A stretch of DNA of 64,000 bases from Amoeboaphelidium occidentale. Taxonomy: Eukaryota > Aphelidiomycota > Aphelidea. The position numbers and the translations under genes are program-made. Position 1 is the first letter of the stretch; every line of letters starts with the position of its first letter. The stretch lies in NCBI GenBank assembly GCA_023515795.1, contig JALGPX010000048.1, positions 1-64,000 on the forward strand, given 5' to 3'. Under the pieces are notes generated by a model. It saw only the letters and a program-made list of their open reading frames with translations, was not told the origin of the DNA and made no database searches. Positions 1 to 10,900 of this stretch are shown here, in pieces.

Positions 1-369
1 GCAGTAGCGTAGTTCTTGATTAGTTAATCGGAGTTGTCTGGTTCGCTTCAATATCACATCGTTTCAGTTAGGAACGGAGCTAAGCTTGATCAGACTGAGT
101 AAGTTAGCAACACTCTAAAATAAGCTTATCCGCGTGTTTCCAAGATATCCATGATGCCGTAGCTCAAAAATATTGTAATTCTGATGGACTGGGGATCATC
201 GTGTAATTAGGATTAGATGTAAAAATGACCTTAGACAGGTTTCTAACAATGCTAGATACGTTAAGATATTGCTACTGCTTGGTGGAAGCCTGATGTTTTG
301 TGTTATTTGCGAAGGTCTCCAGTAAAAGTCTAAGACAAAGCATACAGTGAAAGCGTAGAAAATTCAAAT
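1..369. other. Left-edge intergenic stretch
   Basis: No open frame of useful length, tRNA-like fold or repeat is visible here. It probably holds the 3' flank of the minus-strand gene that ends at 370 and the flank of a gene outside the window. Confidence 0.5.
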
Positions 370-2202
370 TTATTGAAGGGTCAATTTCTGTAAAGCGGGA
401 AAAGCATCCCATAAATCTTCAAGAATTATAACACGGTCATGAAAGTTCTTCGGCTTGCCTACACAGCTTTGGGGAATTATCCAGTAGATTTCCATCGGCT
501 TTTGAACCAAATCACCGTAACAGAAATCCAACCACAATTTACAATTGTCACTATTTCCATCGATTTTCGGATGCGACGTGAATGATCCTTTAACCGTTAC
601 TTGAAACGCCATTAATGTTTCATTATGAGGATTCCAAATGAAAAAATCCAAACCTGGATAGTTTGAAGATTTCGGAATAAACGAAGTTGTCAATCCGCGC
701 GCAAACAAGCTTCGTGAAGGGAGCTTATTTCCAGCGAACTTGATAACGCTTTCAATATCCAAGTTCTTTGAAACAGCATCGGTTGTTGAAAGGCCAGTGG
801 TCGTAGTCTTTTTGGATTGAAACGAAAATCTTTTAGTTACTTCCAACATCATCGTAATATAGCTCTCGACAGATCTTCCCTTAGTATCATTGGTAAAATA
901 TCCTCCTCTTCCGAGGACCACTTCCGTAACCAATCTGAAAGGATCAATAAGTAATTCACCATGGAAAGAAATTAAAGCGTCACGGGCAACAGGATTCAAA
1001 GCAACAATGGTCTGATGACCATCTGTGTCTTTTACAATGTCTAAAAGCTGACGATCCATTCCGATTGTGATATTAGGAGGAGCGACACCTAAAACCATTC
1101 TAGAGACACATTCCATGAGATTGCGTTTTTGTTGATCTGACAAACAGAGGTAAAACTTGTTGTGAGTAAACGCCATCTCTCGCACTCGATTTTCTTGATA
1201 GCATGCGGTCTTTGAGCCCAAAGTGGCAGCTGGTTGTCTCCACAACAAATCCAACTCATAAGGAACACCGCCAGTCCAGAACAAAGCATCAATGGCCTCG
1301 TCGGACTCATGATCAACTTTGTTGTTACCAAGCCAATAATGGTCACACCATGCTTTGAATTCTTCCTGATCAAACCGATGACTTGAGATATCATGAGTTC
1401 GCCAGCCCTGCATTTCGGTAGGATATCCCTCGTTATTAGCAGAAGCTGAAATAATAACTTTGATGTTTGAGCCACGGTGACTAGCAAGGAAATCAATAAC
1501 ATCGAAAGGACAATTCTTGATAACCGAAGGATTGAATAATGCATTGTGTTGATCACAGATAACAAGCCATTGAAGGTGATTCGATTTAACGTGGTCAATC
1601 AGAGCATGCATCATCAGCATCAAGTCCTCTCTCTTGTAACTATTAGCAAATTCTTCACACATTTCCACTATAGACTTGCCAAGTATAGAATCATCGTAGA
1701 AAGTCATTACAAGTTCATTGAACAAATAAGACCATGGATCACGTCTCCAATCTGCACAGTCGTTGATGTAGGTAACTCTGTACTGGCTTCGGTTCAAACG
1801 AAACTCGGCAGCTAAAATATATAACAAGTGGCTCTTCCCGACGCCTACAGGGCCTCTAACATATATTCCACGGAATCTTCTCATATCCAGCCTATCAACC
1901 TCATTCTTCAAGACAGGATATGGCTTTCTCATTACCACATAAACAGAGCTTTGTTCGACATAAAATCTATATTGCAACTCATGAGGAGTTATCAGGGGAA
2001 GGAACAGCGACTGTTGCTCCGATGAAAAGCCATCGAGTGATGTCAAAGCAAGCTGAGATTTTAAAGCAAACTCACGAGTGGTTTGCAAGGAGAGCTTCTC
2101 AGGACATTCCGGAAACTCAGGAGTTTTGGCATCTATATCCATTTCCCTTCCTTTGAAATTCGGTTGAAATGCTGTTGATGACGAGGACATAGCGGAAAGC
2201 AT
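370..2202 (-). CDS. Crinkler/RHS-like P-loop NTPase with C-terminal nuclease-like domain
   Basis: A single-exon frame gives about 610 residues from the first in-frame ATG (2202). The frame stays open upstream to 2298 without an ATG. A Walker A motif GPVGVGKS lies at residues 117-124 and a Walker B-like hydrophobic strand ending DQ lies near 217. About 90 residues from the C-terminus GLDFFIW is followed by MAFQVTVKG, the spacing of a PD-(D/E)XK-type core in which Q replaces E. This NTPase plus REase-like layout is known from Crinkler-RHS-type proteins of oomycetes, chytrids, Rhizophagus and trypanosome RHS families. No N-terminal ubiquitin-like header or signal peptide is seen, so an upstream exon may be missing. 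The fold is visible; an effector or selfish-element role is inference. Confidence 0.55.
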   Translation of the reverse strand: MLSAMSSSSTAFQPNFKGREMDIDAKTPEFPECPEKLSLQTTREFALKSQLALTSLDGFSSEQQSLFLPLITPHELQYRFYVEQSSVYVVMRKPYPVLKNEVDRLDMRRFRGIYVRGPVGVGKSHLLYILAAEFRLNRSQYRVTYINDCADWRRDPWSYLFNELVMTFYDDSILGKSIVEMCEEFANSYKREDLMLMMHALIDHVKSNHLQWLVICDQHNALFNPSVIKNCPFDVIDFLASHRGSNIKVIISASANNEGYPTEMQGWRTHDISSHRFDQEEFKAWCDHYWLGNNKVDHESDEAIDALFWTGGVPYELDLLWRQPAATLGSKTACYQENRVREMAFTHNKFYLCLSDQQKRNLMECVSRMVLGVAPPNITIGMDRQLLDIVKDTDGHQTIVALNPVARDALISFHGELLIDPFRLVTEVVLGRGGYFTNDTKGRSVESYITMMLEVTKRFSFQSKKTTTTGLSTTDAVSKNLDIESVIKFAGNKLPSRSLFARGLTTSFIPKSSNYPGLDFFIWNPHNETLMAFQVTVKGSFTSHPKIDGNSDNCKLWLDFCYGDLVQKPMEIYWIIPQSCVGKPKNFHDRVIILEDLWDAFPALQKLTLQ

Positions 2203-2682
2203 ATTGAGAAGATAAGTGCTTCCAATTTCAAGTCGTGCGGCTGATTGGTACTTGGTCGTCTGATTACCCACAGAGCGCGAATGATAGTGACTTTGCACCA
2301 GATTTTGAAGTTTTCCTTCAAGCTATCGCCACACACTGGCGTCATTGTCGAACATGTAAGCATACAAAACAACTATCCTTCGTGCCTTTATCCGACGTGC
2401 AAGACCTTCGTCAAGCTTAGTTGTGCTAGATATCACATTAGAAGGACAAGATGCTCCTTATGACATTTTTGTTTTTCATTGGTCACTACCCTGTTAAAAA
2501 ATCCAAAACCTAGATTTATCCGCACTTGGTTTCTCTTGATAGAACGTAAGTCAAGAAACACGTGTGATCAGGAAAGAAAGTTAAACCAGAAGTCGGCAGA
2601 GATTTCACCAGGCAAAACACCATTTTAGTTTGAGATATTCATTCTTGTCTATTGTGTAATTTGCCTCCAAAAATGCGAATGA
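2203..2682. other. Intergenic, 480 bp
   Basis: This is the shared 5' flank of the Crinkler-like gene and the 3' flank of the FNT transporter gene. Only short frames without ATG or similarity occur. I see no repeat or RNA fold. Confidence 0.5.
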
Positions 2683-3843
2683 TCATTTGCTTACGTTGAT
2701 TTCCATCTCCATCTCAGCTACATTTTCCTCTTGAGCTGCGGGTTTGTTGTTGGCTCCCGCTTTTCGAAGTTTACCGCAACCTGGAACGCATGAACAGAAA
2801 GTGTTCCACAAACATGCATTTACATTCTGGCGCATTTGGACAACCTCCTTGCTGTCTTCGTTTTGCATAATGACTCTAGCCGGTAGTCCCACTTTAACTT
2901 TACTGCTATTGAGAATCCGTGGACTTCTGCTATATTGCCAATGATAAAGATAATACTCACTACAACCCACAAGAAAGGCTCCGCCAACAATATTTCCGAG
3001 AGTGACCACAACGATATTTGTTGCAAACTGTCCGGCTGTAACAGGTGCTCCGTACAATAATCCCAGGGTAAAGTAAAACATATTAGCCACACAATGCTCG
3101 AAACCACACATTGCAAACATGAATACCGGAACCCACAAACCATAAAGTTTCCCAATTACGTCTCGAGCAGTTAAACCAAGAAATATTGCAAGGCAAACCA
3201 TACCATTCGCTGCAATCGCACGTACAAATGCAACTCCTAGTGGTAATGAAGCTTTCCTAACCAAGAAGTTCTGGACGTATAAAATAGCATTCGGTGTTGT
3301 GAACATCTCGCCCAAGTAGCCAAACACATACGCACCAAACGCACAACCGAGAAAGTTGAATGTGAAAACGAAAACCCAGTTCTTCAGTAAATCTGCTAAC
3401 GTTATCTTACCATGCAAATAGCTGACCGTCAGGAGCATAGTGTTACCCGTAAAAAGATCACCACCAAACAAAACGATAAAGAACAACCCACACGGAAATA
3501 TAGCAGAGAATATGAACCTTGGCACGAAAGGATTAGCAGCAGCAATAGCAGGATCTATCCCTGACGCAGCAACCATTGCAGTAATACCAGCGATAGATAC
3601 AAAAAGTCCCGCCAGAAAGCCAAGATAAATCGTCTTATCCAAAGTATTTGTAGATTTCTTCACACCAACATTAGCGACCATCTGTTCAACTTCGGCGGGC
3701 ATATTATAACCTCTTGGAAGTGTCGATTTTGAGTCGCGAGGGTTTGCCGGAACAGAATCATTGTCCTGATCAAGCGGCACTGTAGCACGAGTAGCTGTAT
3801 TAACAGATTCTCCCATGAGATTTTCCGAGGTAAGTTCACTCAT
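2683..3843 (-). CDS. Formate/nitrite transporter (FNT) family channel
   Basis: The 386-residue protein has six hydrophobic segments between residues about 75 and 300. It carries both FNT hallmarks: GGDLFTGNTM at 127-136 (the omega loop) and GFEHCVANMF at 247-256 with the central channel histidine H250. RAIAANGMVC at 208-217 is the third conserved block. FNT proteins are pentameric channels that move formate, nitrite, lactate or hydrosulfide with protons. The roughly 70-residue polar N-terminus and the 85-residue C-terminal tail are cytoplasmic extensions. No signal or targeting peptide is evident, so plasma or vacuolar membrane location is inferred. Substrate cannot be assigned from sequence. 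Confidence 0.9.
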   Translation of the reverse strand: MSELTSENLMGESVNTATRATVPLDQDNDSVPANPRDSKSTLPRGYNMPAEVEQMVANVGVKKSTNTLDKTIYLGFLAGLFVSIAGITAMVAASGIDPAIAAANPFVPRFIFSAIFPCGLFFIVLFGGDLFTGNTMLLTVSYLHGKITLADLLKNWVFVFTFNFLGCAFGAYVFGYLGEMFTTPNAILYVQNFLVRKASLPLGVAFVRAIAANGMVCLAIFLGLTARDVIGKLYGLWVPVFMFAMCGFEHCVANMFYFTLGLLYGAPVTAGQFATNIVVVTLGNIVGGAFLVGCSEYYLYHWQYSRSPRILNSSKVKVGLPARVIMQNEDSKEVVQMRQNVNACLWNTFCSCVPGCGKLRKAGANNKPAAQEENVAEMEMEINVSK

Positions 3844-4196
3844 AATAAATAATGCGTATCCTTCGGGAAGATATTCCGTAAATAAGGTTTAAGAAGATTC
3901 TAAACTGAGCCGTAACCAAAAAGCTTATCGATCTCCACAAATCTATAAATTGTTTCGAGCCATGCTGTCTTCACAATGCGAAGAGTGATCAGCATTAAAG
4001 GCTACAACATATTCATAAGAATAACGAAAGGTTTCATTGGACCACTCTTGGAAACAAAGACGTGCGTAATGTTTGAAGCCTTCAAGACGTACAAACTCTC
4101 TTAATCAAAGCACTTAACGGCAACTAAAGACCCCGTAGTTTGAGTATCGTGTTTATTGGATGCGCAATATGAGCACAAAAGTACATTTCGTATATC
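3844..4196. other. Intergenic, 353 bp
   Basis: It lies upstream of the FNT gene and downstream of RPS16, both on the minus strand. It is AT-rich with no supported coding frame, repeat or RNA fold. Confidence 0.5.
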
Positions 4197-4813
4197 TTAA
4201 CGATAAGACTTTTGGTATCTTGCACGAGCACCAGGACCACCAAACTTCTTTGGTTCACAACGTCTTGGATCTGCCACCAATAGAGTTCTGTCGTAATTCA
4301 ATAGCTTTTCCTTAATTTCCATCTTTGAAACTTCGTCAACGTATTTCTGGTAGAAAGCAACAACAGCCTTTGCGATAGCTTGACGAATAGCGTAGATTTG
4401 TGAAGTGTGACCACCTCCGCGAACACGGACTCTAATATCCAAGTTGGCAAACTTGTCTTTGCCCAAGATAAGGATAGGCTCAAAGACCTTGACACGAAGA
4501 ATCTCTGGTTGGACTAATTCCACAGGGCTTCCGTTGATCTTTAAAAGACCATTACCACGCTTGCAGAATGCAACAGCTGTAGCAGTTTTCTACAAATAAA
4601 AACAGTTAATAAGTTCCTTTCAGAAGGGCATGATGGATTTATAGACACCAAGAATCTCCGTGCAATGATTCGAGATAGACTTGTGCCTAGCTCTTAAATC
4701 TTCAGTAAAACTACGCGCGAACACGTTCAGAGACGGTCCTCCATAAATCCATCATGCCACACAATTCGCATTTAACTTACTTTCTTTCCAAAGCACTGAA
4801 CACTTTCTGCCAT
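4197..4813 (-). CDS. RPS16: 40S ribosomal protein S16 (uS9)
   Basis: Two exons (4781-4813 and 4197-4589) encode 141 residues: [11 protein letters not shown] joined to [14 protein letters not shown] and on to the universal uS9 tail [14 protein letters not shown]. uS9 sits in the head of the small subunit and its C-terminal arginine touches P-site tRNA. The intron 4590-4780 is 191 nt, far longer than any other I could place here, and contains a 16-bp inverted repeat (separate entry). The gene is divergent from the V-ATPase G gene with 127 bp between start codons, so a shared promoter is likely. Cytoplasmic rather than mitochondrial type is clear from the sequence. Confidence 0.97.
4627..4758 (-). 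ncRNA. Long-range stem inside the RPS16 intron (possible intronic RNA or splicing zipper)
   Basis: The arms 4627-4642 and 4743-4758 are perfect 16-bp reverse complements enclosing about 100 nt. On the mRNA strand the first arm contains AUGAUGG (box C-like) and CUGA lies just after the second arm and also internally. That is suggestive of, but not a clean match to, a box C/D snoRNA. Alternatively the stem simply shortens the intron: folding out 132 nt leaves 59 nt, within the usual size for this genome. Expression and type are not established. Confidence 0.4.
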
Positions 4814-4940
4814 TTTTCGATTTGGTAAAAAAATTTTCTGCTGATCGGACCGAAGCGATGCAACAAGAGCGCTGCGATTACGAAAAAATTCAATTCCGCT
4901 TCAGTGAAACAAGCAGCGACGCACAGAGGAACATTCGATC

Positions 4941-5439
4941 ATGGCGACTACGGCAAATTCAGGGATTCAGACTTTACTGGAAGCAGAAAAGGAAGCTGCA
5001 AAAGTTGTGGCAAAAGCTAGACAATGTTGGTTTCCTTCTTTTGAATGGTTCAAGTGGAGAACATTACTAACTTTTACTATTTAAGATCGAGTTCAAAGGT
5101 TAAAAGATGCAAAGACTGAAGCAGTTAAAGAGATCAACACTTTAAAGGCTCAGAAGGAGAAGGAATATGAGGATATTTCAAAGAAGGTTGGATTCTTCTA
5201 ATTTAAGTTGATTTCTGATGATTTATAGTTGTCTGCTTCGGATGCCACAAGCAAAGTCGATGTAGAAACTGATGAAAAAATTAAGGCACTTAAGGAGGCT
5301 TTCAATAAGAACAAAGATTCCGTAATTCAGAAGCTTCTTGATACCGTTTGCAGAGTAGAGCCAAGCATTCACGTAAGACCCATTTTATTGTCTTAATGTA
5401 TGCTTATCATTTACATTGTAGCCAAACTTGAGACAATAA
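4941..5439 (+). CDS. VMA10: V-type H+-ATPase subunit G
   Basis: Four exons (4941-5025, 5086-5186, 5229-5372, 5422-5439) give 115 residues beginning MATTANSGIQTLLEAEKEA and ending SIHPNLRQ. Length, the AEKEA..VVAKAR N-terminus and the continuous charged helix match subunit G, which forms the peripheral stalk of the V1 sector with subunit E. The exon 1/2 junction rebuilds AKARQYRVQRLKDAK. The introns are 60, 42 and 49 nt; the first has a TTACTAAC branch site. Divergent from RPS16. The role is acidification of vacuole and endosomes. Confidence 0.93.
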
Positions 5440-5711
5440 ATTCAATATCTTTACTTGTTCGATGTTGTAAATGGTTGCGAAGTCGTAAAAGTCAGTTCAG
5501 AATTTAAGAAGACTTGTCTTCAAATCATTATACGAGAATCAAACCTCCCTGTCTTCTCGATATTCTGACCTGGTTGGCTCTCTCCCGTTGAGCCTGATCC
5601 TCTGTGTAACAGCAGTCTGGGCCTGATTGGCCGTTTCACGGGTTGACATTTTGCAATGACACCAACCAGTGTTATTCCCCAACCATATTGTTCTCAAACT
5701 AACGAGCTCTC
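5440..5711. other. Short intergenic region with a doubtful 36-codon minus ORF
   Basis: An ATG at 5649 on the minus strand opens 36 codons (stop at 5539-5541) beginning MSTRETANQAQTAVTQR. It could be the first exon of a tiny spliced gene, but I could not recognise a family or a convincing continuation. Confidence 0.2.
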
Positions 5712-7547
5712 ATGGAATCATCCGAAGACAAGCTATCATCTTTACCAGAAAGAGTATACGCACAAGGCAAGAACGTGAAGCGTTTGTCAATAGGTCGTGA
5801 TAACCAACCTGTGTCATACATTCAAGCAAACGGTAAAGCACAGAAGTCACCAGATAGACCTCTTTCTGCTGATCCTATCAGAGGATTGCCTACATCAGGA
5901 TCTGGTGTTCATCGTCGTTCTCTAACAACAAACAACACTACTACTGGTTCTGGCTCCGGTCTTGGTTCTGGTTCTGGTCATTTAGCTCACGCTCACGCTA
6001 ACAGTCACACTAATCAGTATCTTGACTCTCCGCGTTATGAAACTGATTTGGCATCACCAAACTCACCAAACAATTACGCCAGACGCGTTCAAGATTGGCG
6101 TGCAGTTGGATCACCTAGACGTGCTTCCTATGCTCCTGGTTCTGCTTCTTTCAGTGCACAATCTCCGTTGTTTGGTCCTTCACCAATTGAAACGTTTAGT
6201 TTGAGAAATGGTTTCGGTAGTAATGGTCAAGGAATCACTAATCCTCCACCAGGTTTCGGTTCACCTTTGGATAAATCACCTCAACATCAACATCAACATT
6301 TGCAACAGCAACAACAGCATCCATTGCCTATTTTTCAATACTATCGTGGCAGAGAACATGGTACACGTTCATTCTCTTTATCATTGAAACCGCAAGATGG
6401 CGATGATCAAGATGATTACTTTTTATCATCACCACTACGTCAAGCTGTACATAATCATAACTCTGGTAGTCAGCAAAATCGAAATGGAAGCATTAGCAGT
6501 AATCGTCATGCTCAAAACAATTACGATTTCGATCAAGATGGCGAAGTTGATGAAGAAGATGCATTAGAATCAAAATCATGGGCTAGAAGAATGACATCTT
6601 ACTCGCCATCTCCATACAATACTTCAGGTGTAAATAGCTCGAATAATTCAAGAAGATTACAACAACAACAACACCAGCACCAAAATCTCGATCATCATCA
6701 TCATCATCAACATCAACAAGATCAACAACAACAACAACAACAACAATGGAACTTTCGTAGACAATCTTACTCTATTGGTGCACCAACAGCACTACCTCCT
6801 CTACCAAAACCAGTTCAATCTACTTCTACATCGAATGCTGATTACTCTCTTGTCGACTCAAAGATGAAGGATCTTTCTCTGAATTTCCAACTAGACACTG
6901 TCCCTAGTGGCTTCATGGAAAATTACGGAAATCTATTTGACAATACAACTCTAGGCAAAGACAATCCTAAACTCCGCATGTATGTTTCAAATAATCCCGT
7001 GGATCCTACTTCTGGTTCAGAAGAAGTTTCATACATTGTCGAATTCAAGCGAGGCAGAACCGATGTATTCCGCTGCAACAACACTGCTGGAGAAGGAGTA
7101 AAGTATAAAGAAGGAGATTTAGTAATTGTAGAAGCAGACAGAGGCGAAGACCTGGGCAAGATCATTGCAATAATTGACACTTTTACGAGTGCAACAACAA
7201 CAACAACAACGAATAAGAAACTTCTACTTAGACTTGCTTCTAGATCAGAGTGCAACATGCTACTGGATAAACACCGCGATGAATTGAAGGCTTTGAGTAT
7301 CTGCCAAACAAAAATCAGACAGAAACGCCTGGATGAAATAATGGAAGTTCTGGATGCAGAGTATCAATGGGACAGAAAACGCTTAACTTTCTTCTATCTA
7401 TCAGAAGATCGAATTGATTTTAGAGATTTAGTCAAGGATCTATTCAAAATCTACAAGACGCGTATATGGATGTGTTCAGTGGATAGACAATCACAGGGAC
7501 AGGGACAATCACAGGGACAATCACAGGGACAGGGACAGGGACAATAA
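5712..7547 (+). CDS. PSP1 C-terminal domain protein with long Q/N/H/S-rich N-terminus
   Basis: The 611-residue protein has about 420 residues of low-complexity sequence (Gly-Ser, His and Gln runs) followed by a PSP1/YaaT-type domain near residues 430-590 ([68 protein letters not shown]). Fungal and trypanosome PSP1 proteins are cytoplasmic RNA-linked factors. The exact role here is unknown. The tail is a run of QSQGQG repeats encoded by a 6-bp minisatellite. The copy of this tail after the N at 7607 has a different repeat number and an earlier TGA, so the C-terminus is polymorphic between haplotypes. Confidence 0.8.
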   Translation: MESSEDKLSSLPERVYAQGKNVKRLSIGRDNQPVSYIQANGKAQKSPDRPLSADPIRGLPTSGSGVHRRSLTTNNTTTGSGSGLGSGSGHLAHAHANSHTNQYLDSPRYETDLASPNSPNNYARRVQDWRAVGSPRRASYAPGSASFSAQSPLFGPSPIETFSLRNGFGSNGQGITNPPPGFGSPLDKSPQHQHQHLQQQQQHPLPIFQYYRGREHGTRSFSLSLKPQDGDDQDDYFLSSPLRQAVHNHNSGSQQNRNGSISSNRHAQNNYDFDQDGEVDEEDALESKSWARRMTSYSPSPYNTSGVNSSNNSRRLQQQQHQHQNLDHHHHHQHQQDQQQQQQQQWNFRRQSYSIGAPTALPPLPKPVQSTSTSNADYSLVDSKMKDLSLNFQLDTVPSGFMENYGNLFDNTTLGKDNPKLRMYVSNNPVDPTSGSEEVSYIVEFKRGRTDVFRCNNTAGEGVKYKEGDLVIVEADRGEDLGKIIAIIDTFTSATTTTTTNKKLLLRLASRSECNMLLDKHRDELKALSICQTKIRQKRLDEIMEVLDAEYQWDRKRLTFFYLSEDRIDFRDLVKDLFKIYKTRIWMCSVDRQSQGQGQSQGQSQGQGQGQ

Positions 7548-7808
7548 AGAAATAGAAAAGGAAAAAAGTAGATGAACAATACTAATAATACTAATAATAA
7601 TAATAANTTGATTTTAGAGATTTAGTCAAGGATCTATTCAAAATCTACAAGACGCGTATATGGATGTGTTCAGTGGATAGACAATCACAGGGACAATCAC
7701 AGGGACAGGGACAGTGACAATCACAGGGACAGGGACAGGGACAATAAAGAAATAGAAAAGGAAAAAAGTAGATGAACAATACTAATAATACTAATAATAA
7801 TAATAATA
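7414..7808. repeat. Duplicated contig-end overlap around the N at 7607
   Basis: Sequence 7414-7606 (end of the PSP1 gene plus 3' flank) is repeated from 7608 to about 7808 with a different number of ACAGGG units. The single N marks the join. The second copy is best read as the other haplotype of the same locus. Downstream, 7772-7961 is an Asn/Gln/Thr-codon-rich leader of the ISWI gene with no recognisable domain. Confidence 0.8.
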
Positions 7809-7961
7809 AAAGCATACATAAAAGATCTCTTCACAATAATACAACAACAACAACAACATCAACAATATCAACCAATCAGATGATGAATCACAACTACTAC
7901 AACAACCAACAACAAACAACAAACAACTCCAATCTTTTTTCTTTTCCAAAATTGAACAAGA

Positions 7962-10900
7962 ATGAACAGAAAGGAATTTAACTCACAAATTTCCTCTGAT
8001 TCCATAAACAGATTAAAATTTCTGTTGGGAGAATCTGAATTATTCCAACACTTTTTAAAAAAGACAACAGGAGACAAGGAAGAAGTAATTTCAGAGAAGA
8101 AATCTACAAAAGAAAAGAAGAGAAGAACTGAAAAGGAAGAAGATGAAGAATTACTACAACAAGAAACTGAACAGGAATTACCTTTTAATACTTCTAAAAC
8201 CGCTGTTATAACAAAATTTGATGAGTCACCTTCTTATATTCACAATGGAGTTTTGAGAGAGTATCAAATAGAAGGATTGAATTGGTTGATTTCTTTGTAT
8301 GAGAATGGCCTATCAGGAATATTAGCAGATGTATTTATAGATTCTATTTATAGATTTAACTATTTTATTTATAGGAAATGGGTTTGGGTAAAACACTACA
8401 GACAATATCATTCCTTGGTTATTTGAAACATTACAGAGGAATTAATGGTAAACATATGATTCTTGTTCCTAAGAGTACTCTTAATAATTGGTGTAATGAA
8501 ATTAAGAAGTGGTGTCCTTCTTTTAAAGTATTATTGTTGCAAGGAACAAAGGAAGAACGACAACAGATTTGTAAGACTCAGTTATTAGGAGGTGATGGTG
8601 GTGGTGATTGGGAAATATTGGTGACGTCATTTGAAGTATGTCTACTGGAAAAAGCATCTCTTAGAAAGATCATGTGGCAGTATATTTGTATTGATGAAGC
8701 ACACAGAATCAAGAATGAGAATTCCTTATTATCACAAATAATGAGAACGATTCAGTGTAGAAACAGATTATTATTAACAGGCACACCGTAAGTTGTTGTT
8801 GTTGTATTCTTAACTTTTAGATTGCAGAATAATTTAAAGGAGTTGTGGGCTCTTTTGAACTTTTTGGTTCCTGATGTGTTTTCTTCCTATGATGATTTTG
8901 ATGAGTATTTACAACAGACTTCTACTTCTACTTCTGCTTCTTCTAATTCTACTTCTGATGGTAGTGGTGGTGGTGGTGGTGGTGGTGGTGGTGACTCAGT
9001 TATTATTAGACAACTTCACTCCATCCTTCGTCCGTTTCTGTTGCGTAGATTGAAGTCACAGGTTGAAAAGAGTTTATTGCCAAAGAAGAGGATTAATTTG
9101 TATATTGGGATGAGTGATATGCAGAAGGAGTGGTATAAGAAGATATTGTCAAAGGATGTTGAGTCATTGAATGGGGTTGTTAAGGATACTAGGGAGGGGA
9201 AGACTAGACTGTTGAATATTGTTATGCAGTTGAGAAAGTGTTGTAATCATCCGTATCTGTTTGATGGGGCAGAACCACAGCCATTTACTACAGACCAGCA
9301 TTTGGTTGATAATGCAGGGAAGATGGTTCTGTTGGATAAGTTGTTGTTGTTGTTGAAGCAGCAGGGGTCCAGAGTTCTGTTGTTCTCGCAAATGTCTCGC
9401 ATGTTGGATATTCTTGAGGATTATATGGTATGGAAGGGTTATCAGTATTGTAGGATTGATGGGCAGACATCGCATGAGGATCGTGTTAGGGATATTGATG
9501 AATTCAATAGGGAAGGATCGGAAAAGTTCATTTTTCTGCTGACTACTAGAGCAGGTGGTTTGGGTATTAATTTGGCAACTGCTGATTCTGTTATAATGTA
9601 TGATTCAGATTGGAATCCGCAAGTTGATTTACAAGCTGAAGATCGTGCTCATCGTATTGGTCAAAAGAAACAGGTTGTTGTGTTTCGTTTTGTCACAGAG
9701 CATGCTATTGAAGAAAAAGTTATTGAGAGAGCAGCATCAAAGTTGAGATTGGATCAATTGGTTATACAACAACAATTGGCAAACAACAATGCTCAAATGT
9801 CTGTTGCGGAACAACAGAAATTGGGCAAGAATGATTTGGTTGGAATGATTAGACATGGTGCAGCAGATTTGTTCAAGAATAATTCTAGTGATGATCAATC
9901 ATCAAAGATTATGGAATTGTCCATTGAAGAAATTCTGAAGAAGGGTGAAGAACGTACAAGGACTCTGGAACAGAAATTCCAAAAGTTTGGTTTGGATGAT
10001 TTACAGAATTTCTCTTTGGATTCACAGAATATGTATCAGTTTGAAGGAAAGGATTTCAAATCAGGTGCAAATGATTCAGGAGCAGTTATTGCACAGGATT
10101 GGATTGCGCCAATTACAAAGAGAGATAAAGGTTTTAATGCAGATGGTGCATTAATGTCTACTGGTGGCGGCGGTGGTTATCAGAATGATTCCACAAGTAA
10201 CAACAAACAACCTAAACCTCCACGCTACATGAATGCACAAGAGTATCAATTGTATCCAAGCCGTTTGTATGAATTGCAAAAGAAGGAATTGTATGCTTAT
10301 TGGAATGAAGTTGGTTATAGATTGCCTAACTCCAGTCCAGAGAATGAATTGATTAGTGTTTCTATTCCTCTGACTGATGAAGAACGTACTGAATTTGAAC
10401 AATTGAAATTGGAAGGATTTCCTCACTGGACAAAACGTGAATATGGATTGTTTTTAAAAGCGTGTGAAAAGTATGGCAGAGATCAATTGGATGCAATCGC
10501 GCAGGAAATTGAAGGCAAGACTAAAGATGAAGTTATGAAATACTCTCAAGCTTTCTGGAAACTCTATAAACAATTGAGTGATTATCAAGCAATTATCGAA
10601 AAGATTGAAAAGGGTGAAGAAAAGATTAGAAAACGTCATGAAGTTCAACAATTGCTAACAAAATTATTGCGTCAGTACAAATTCCCAAAGGAACAATTGT
10701 ATATTCCTTATGGTACAAATACAAAAGGAAAGAACTACACTGAAGAAGAAGATAGATTTATGATTGTCCAATTGGAACGTTTTGGGTATCAGAATGAAGA
10801 TTCCTATGAACGCATCAGAGCAGAGTTCCGTAAGGATCCTTCCTTCAGATTCGATTGGTTTATCAAGTCAAGAACTGCTAGTGAATTGGCACGAAGATGT

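Noticed and set aside
5539-5649. 36-codon minus-strand ORF (MSTRETANQAQ...)
   Set aside because: I compared it by eye with small conserved proteins (ENY2, Sm/LSm, Tfb5) and found no convincing match or downstream exon. Mentioned only as a doubtful item.
7772-7981. 69-codon Asn/Thr/Gln-rich ORF upstream of ISWI
   Set aside because: It is in a different frame from ISWI, is low-complexity repeat sequence, and no intron links it to the ISWI start. Treated as leader sequence.
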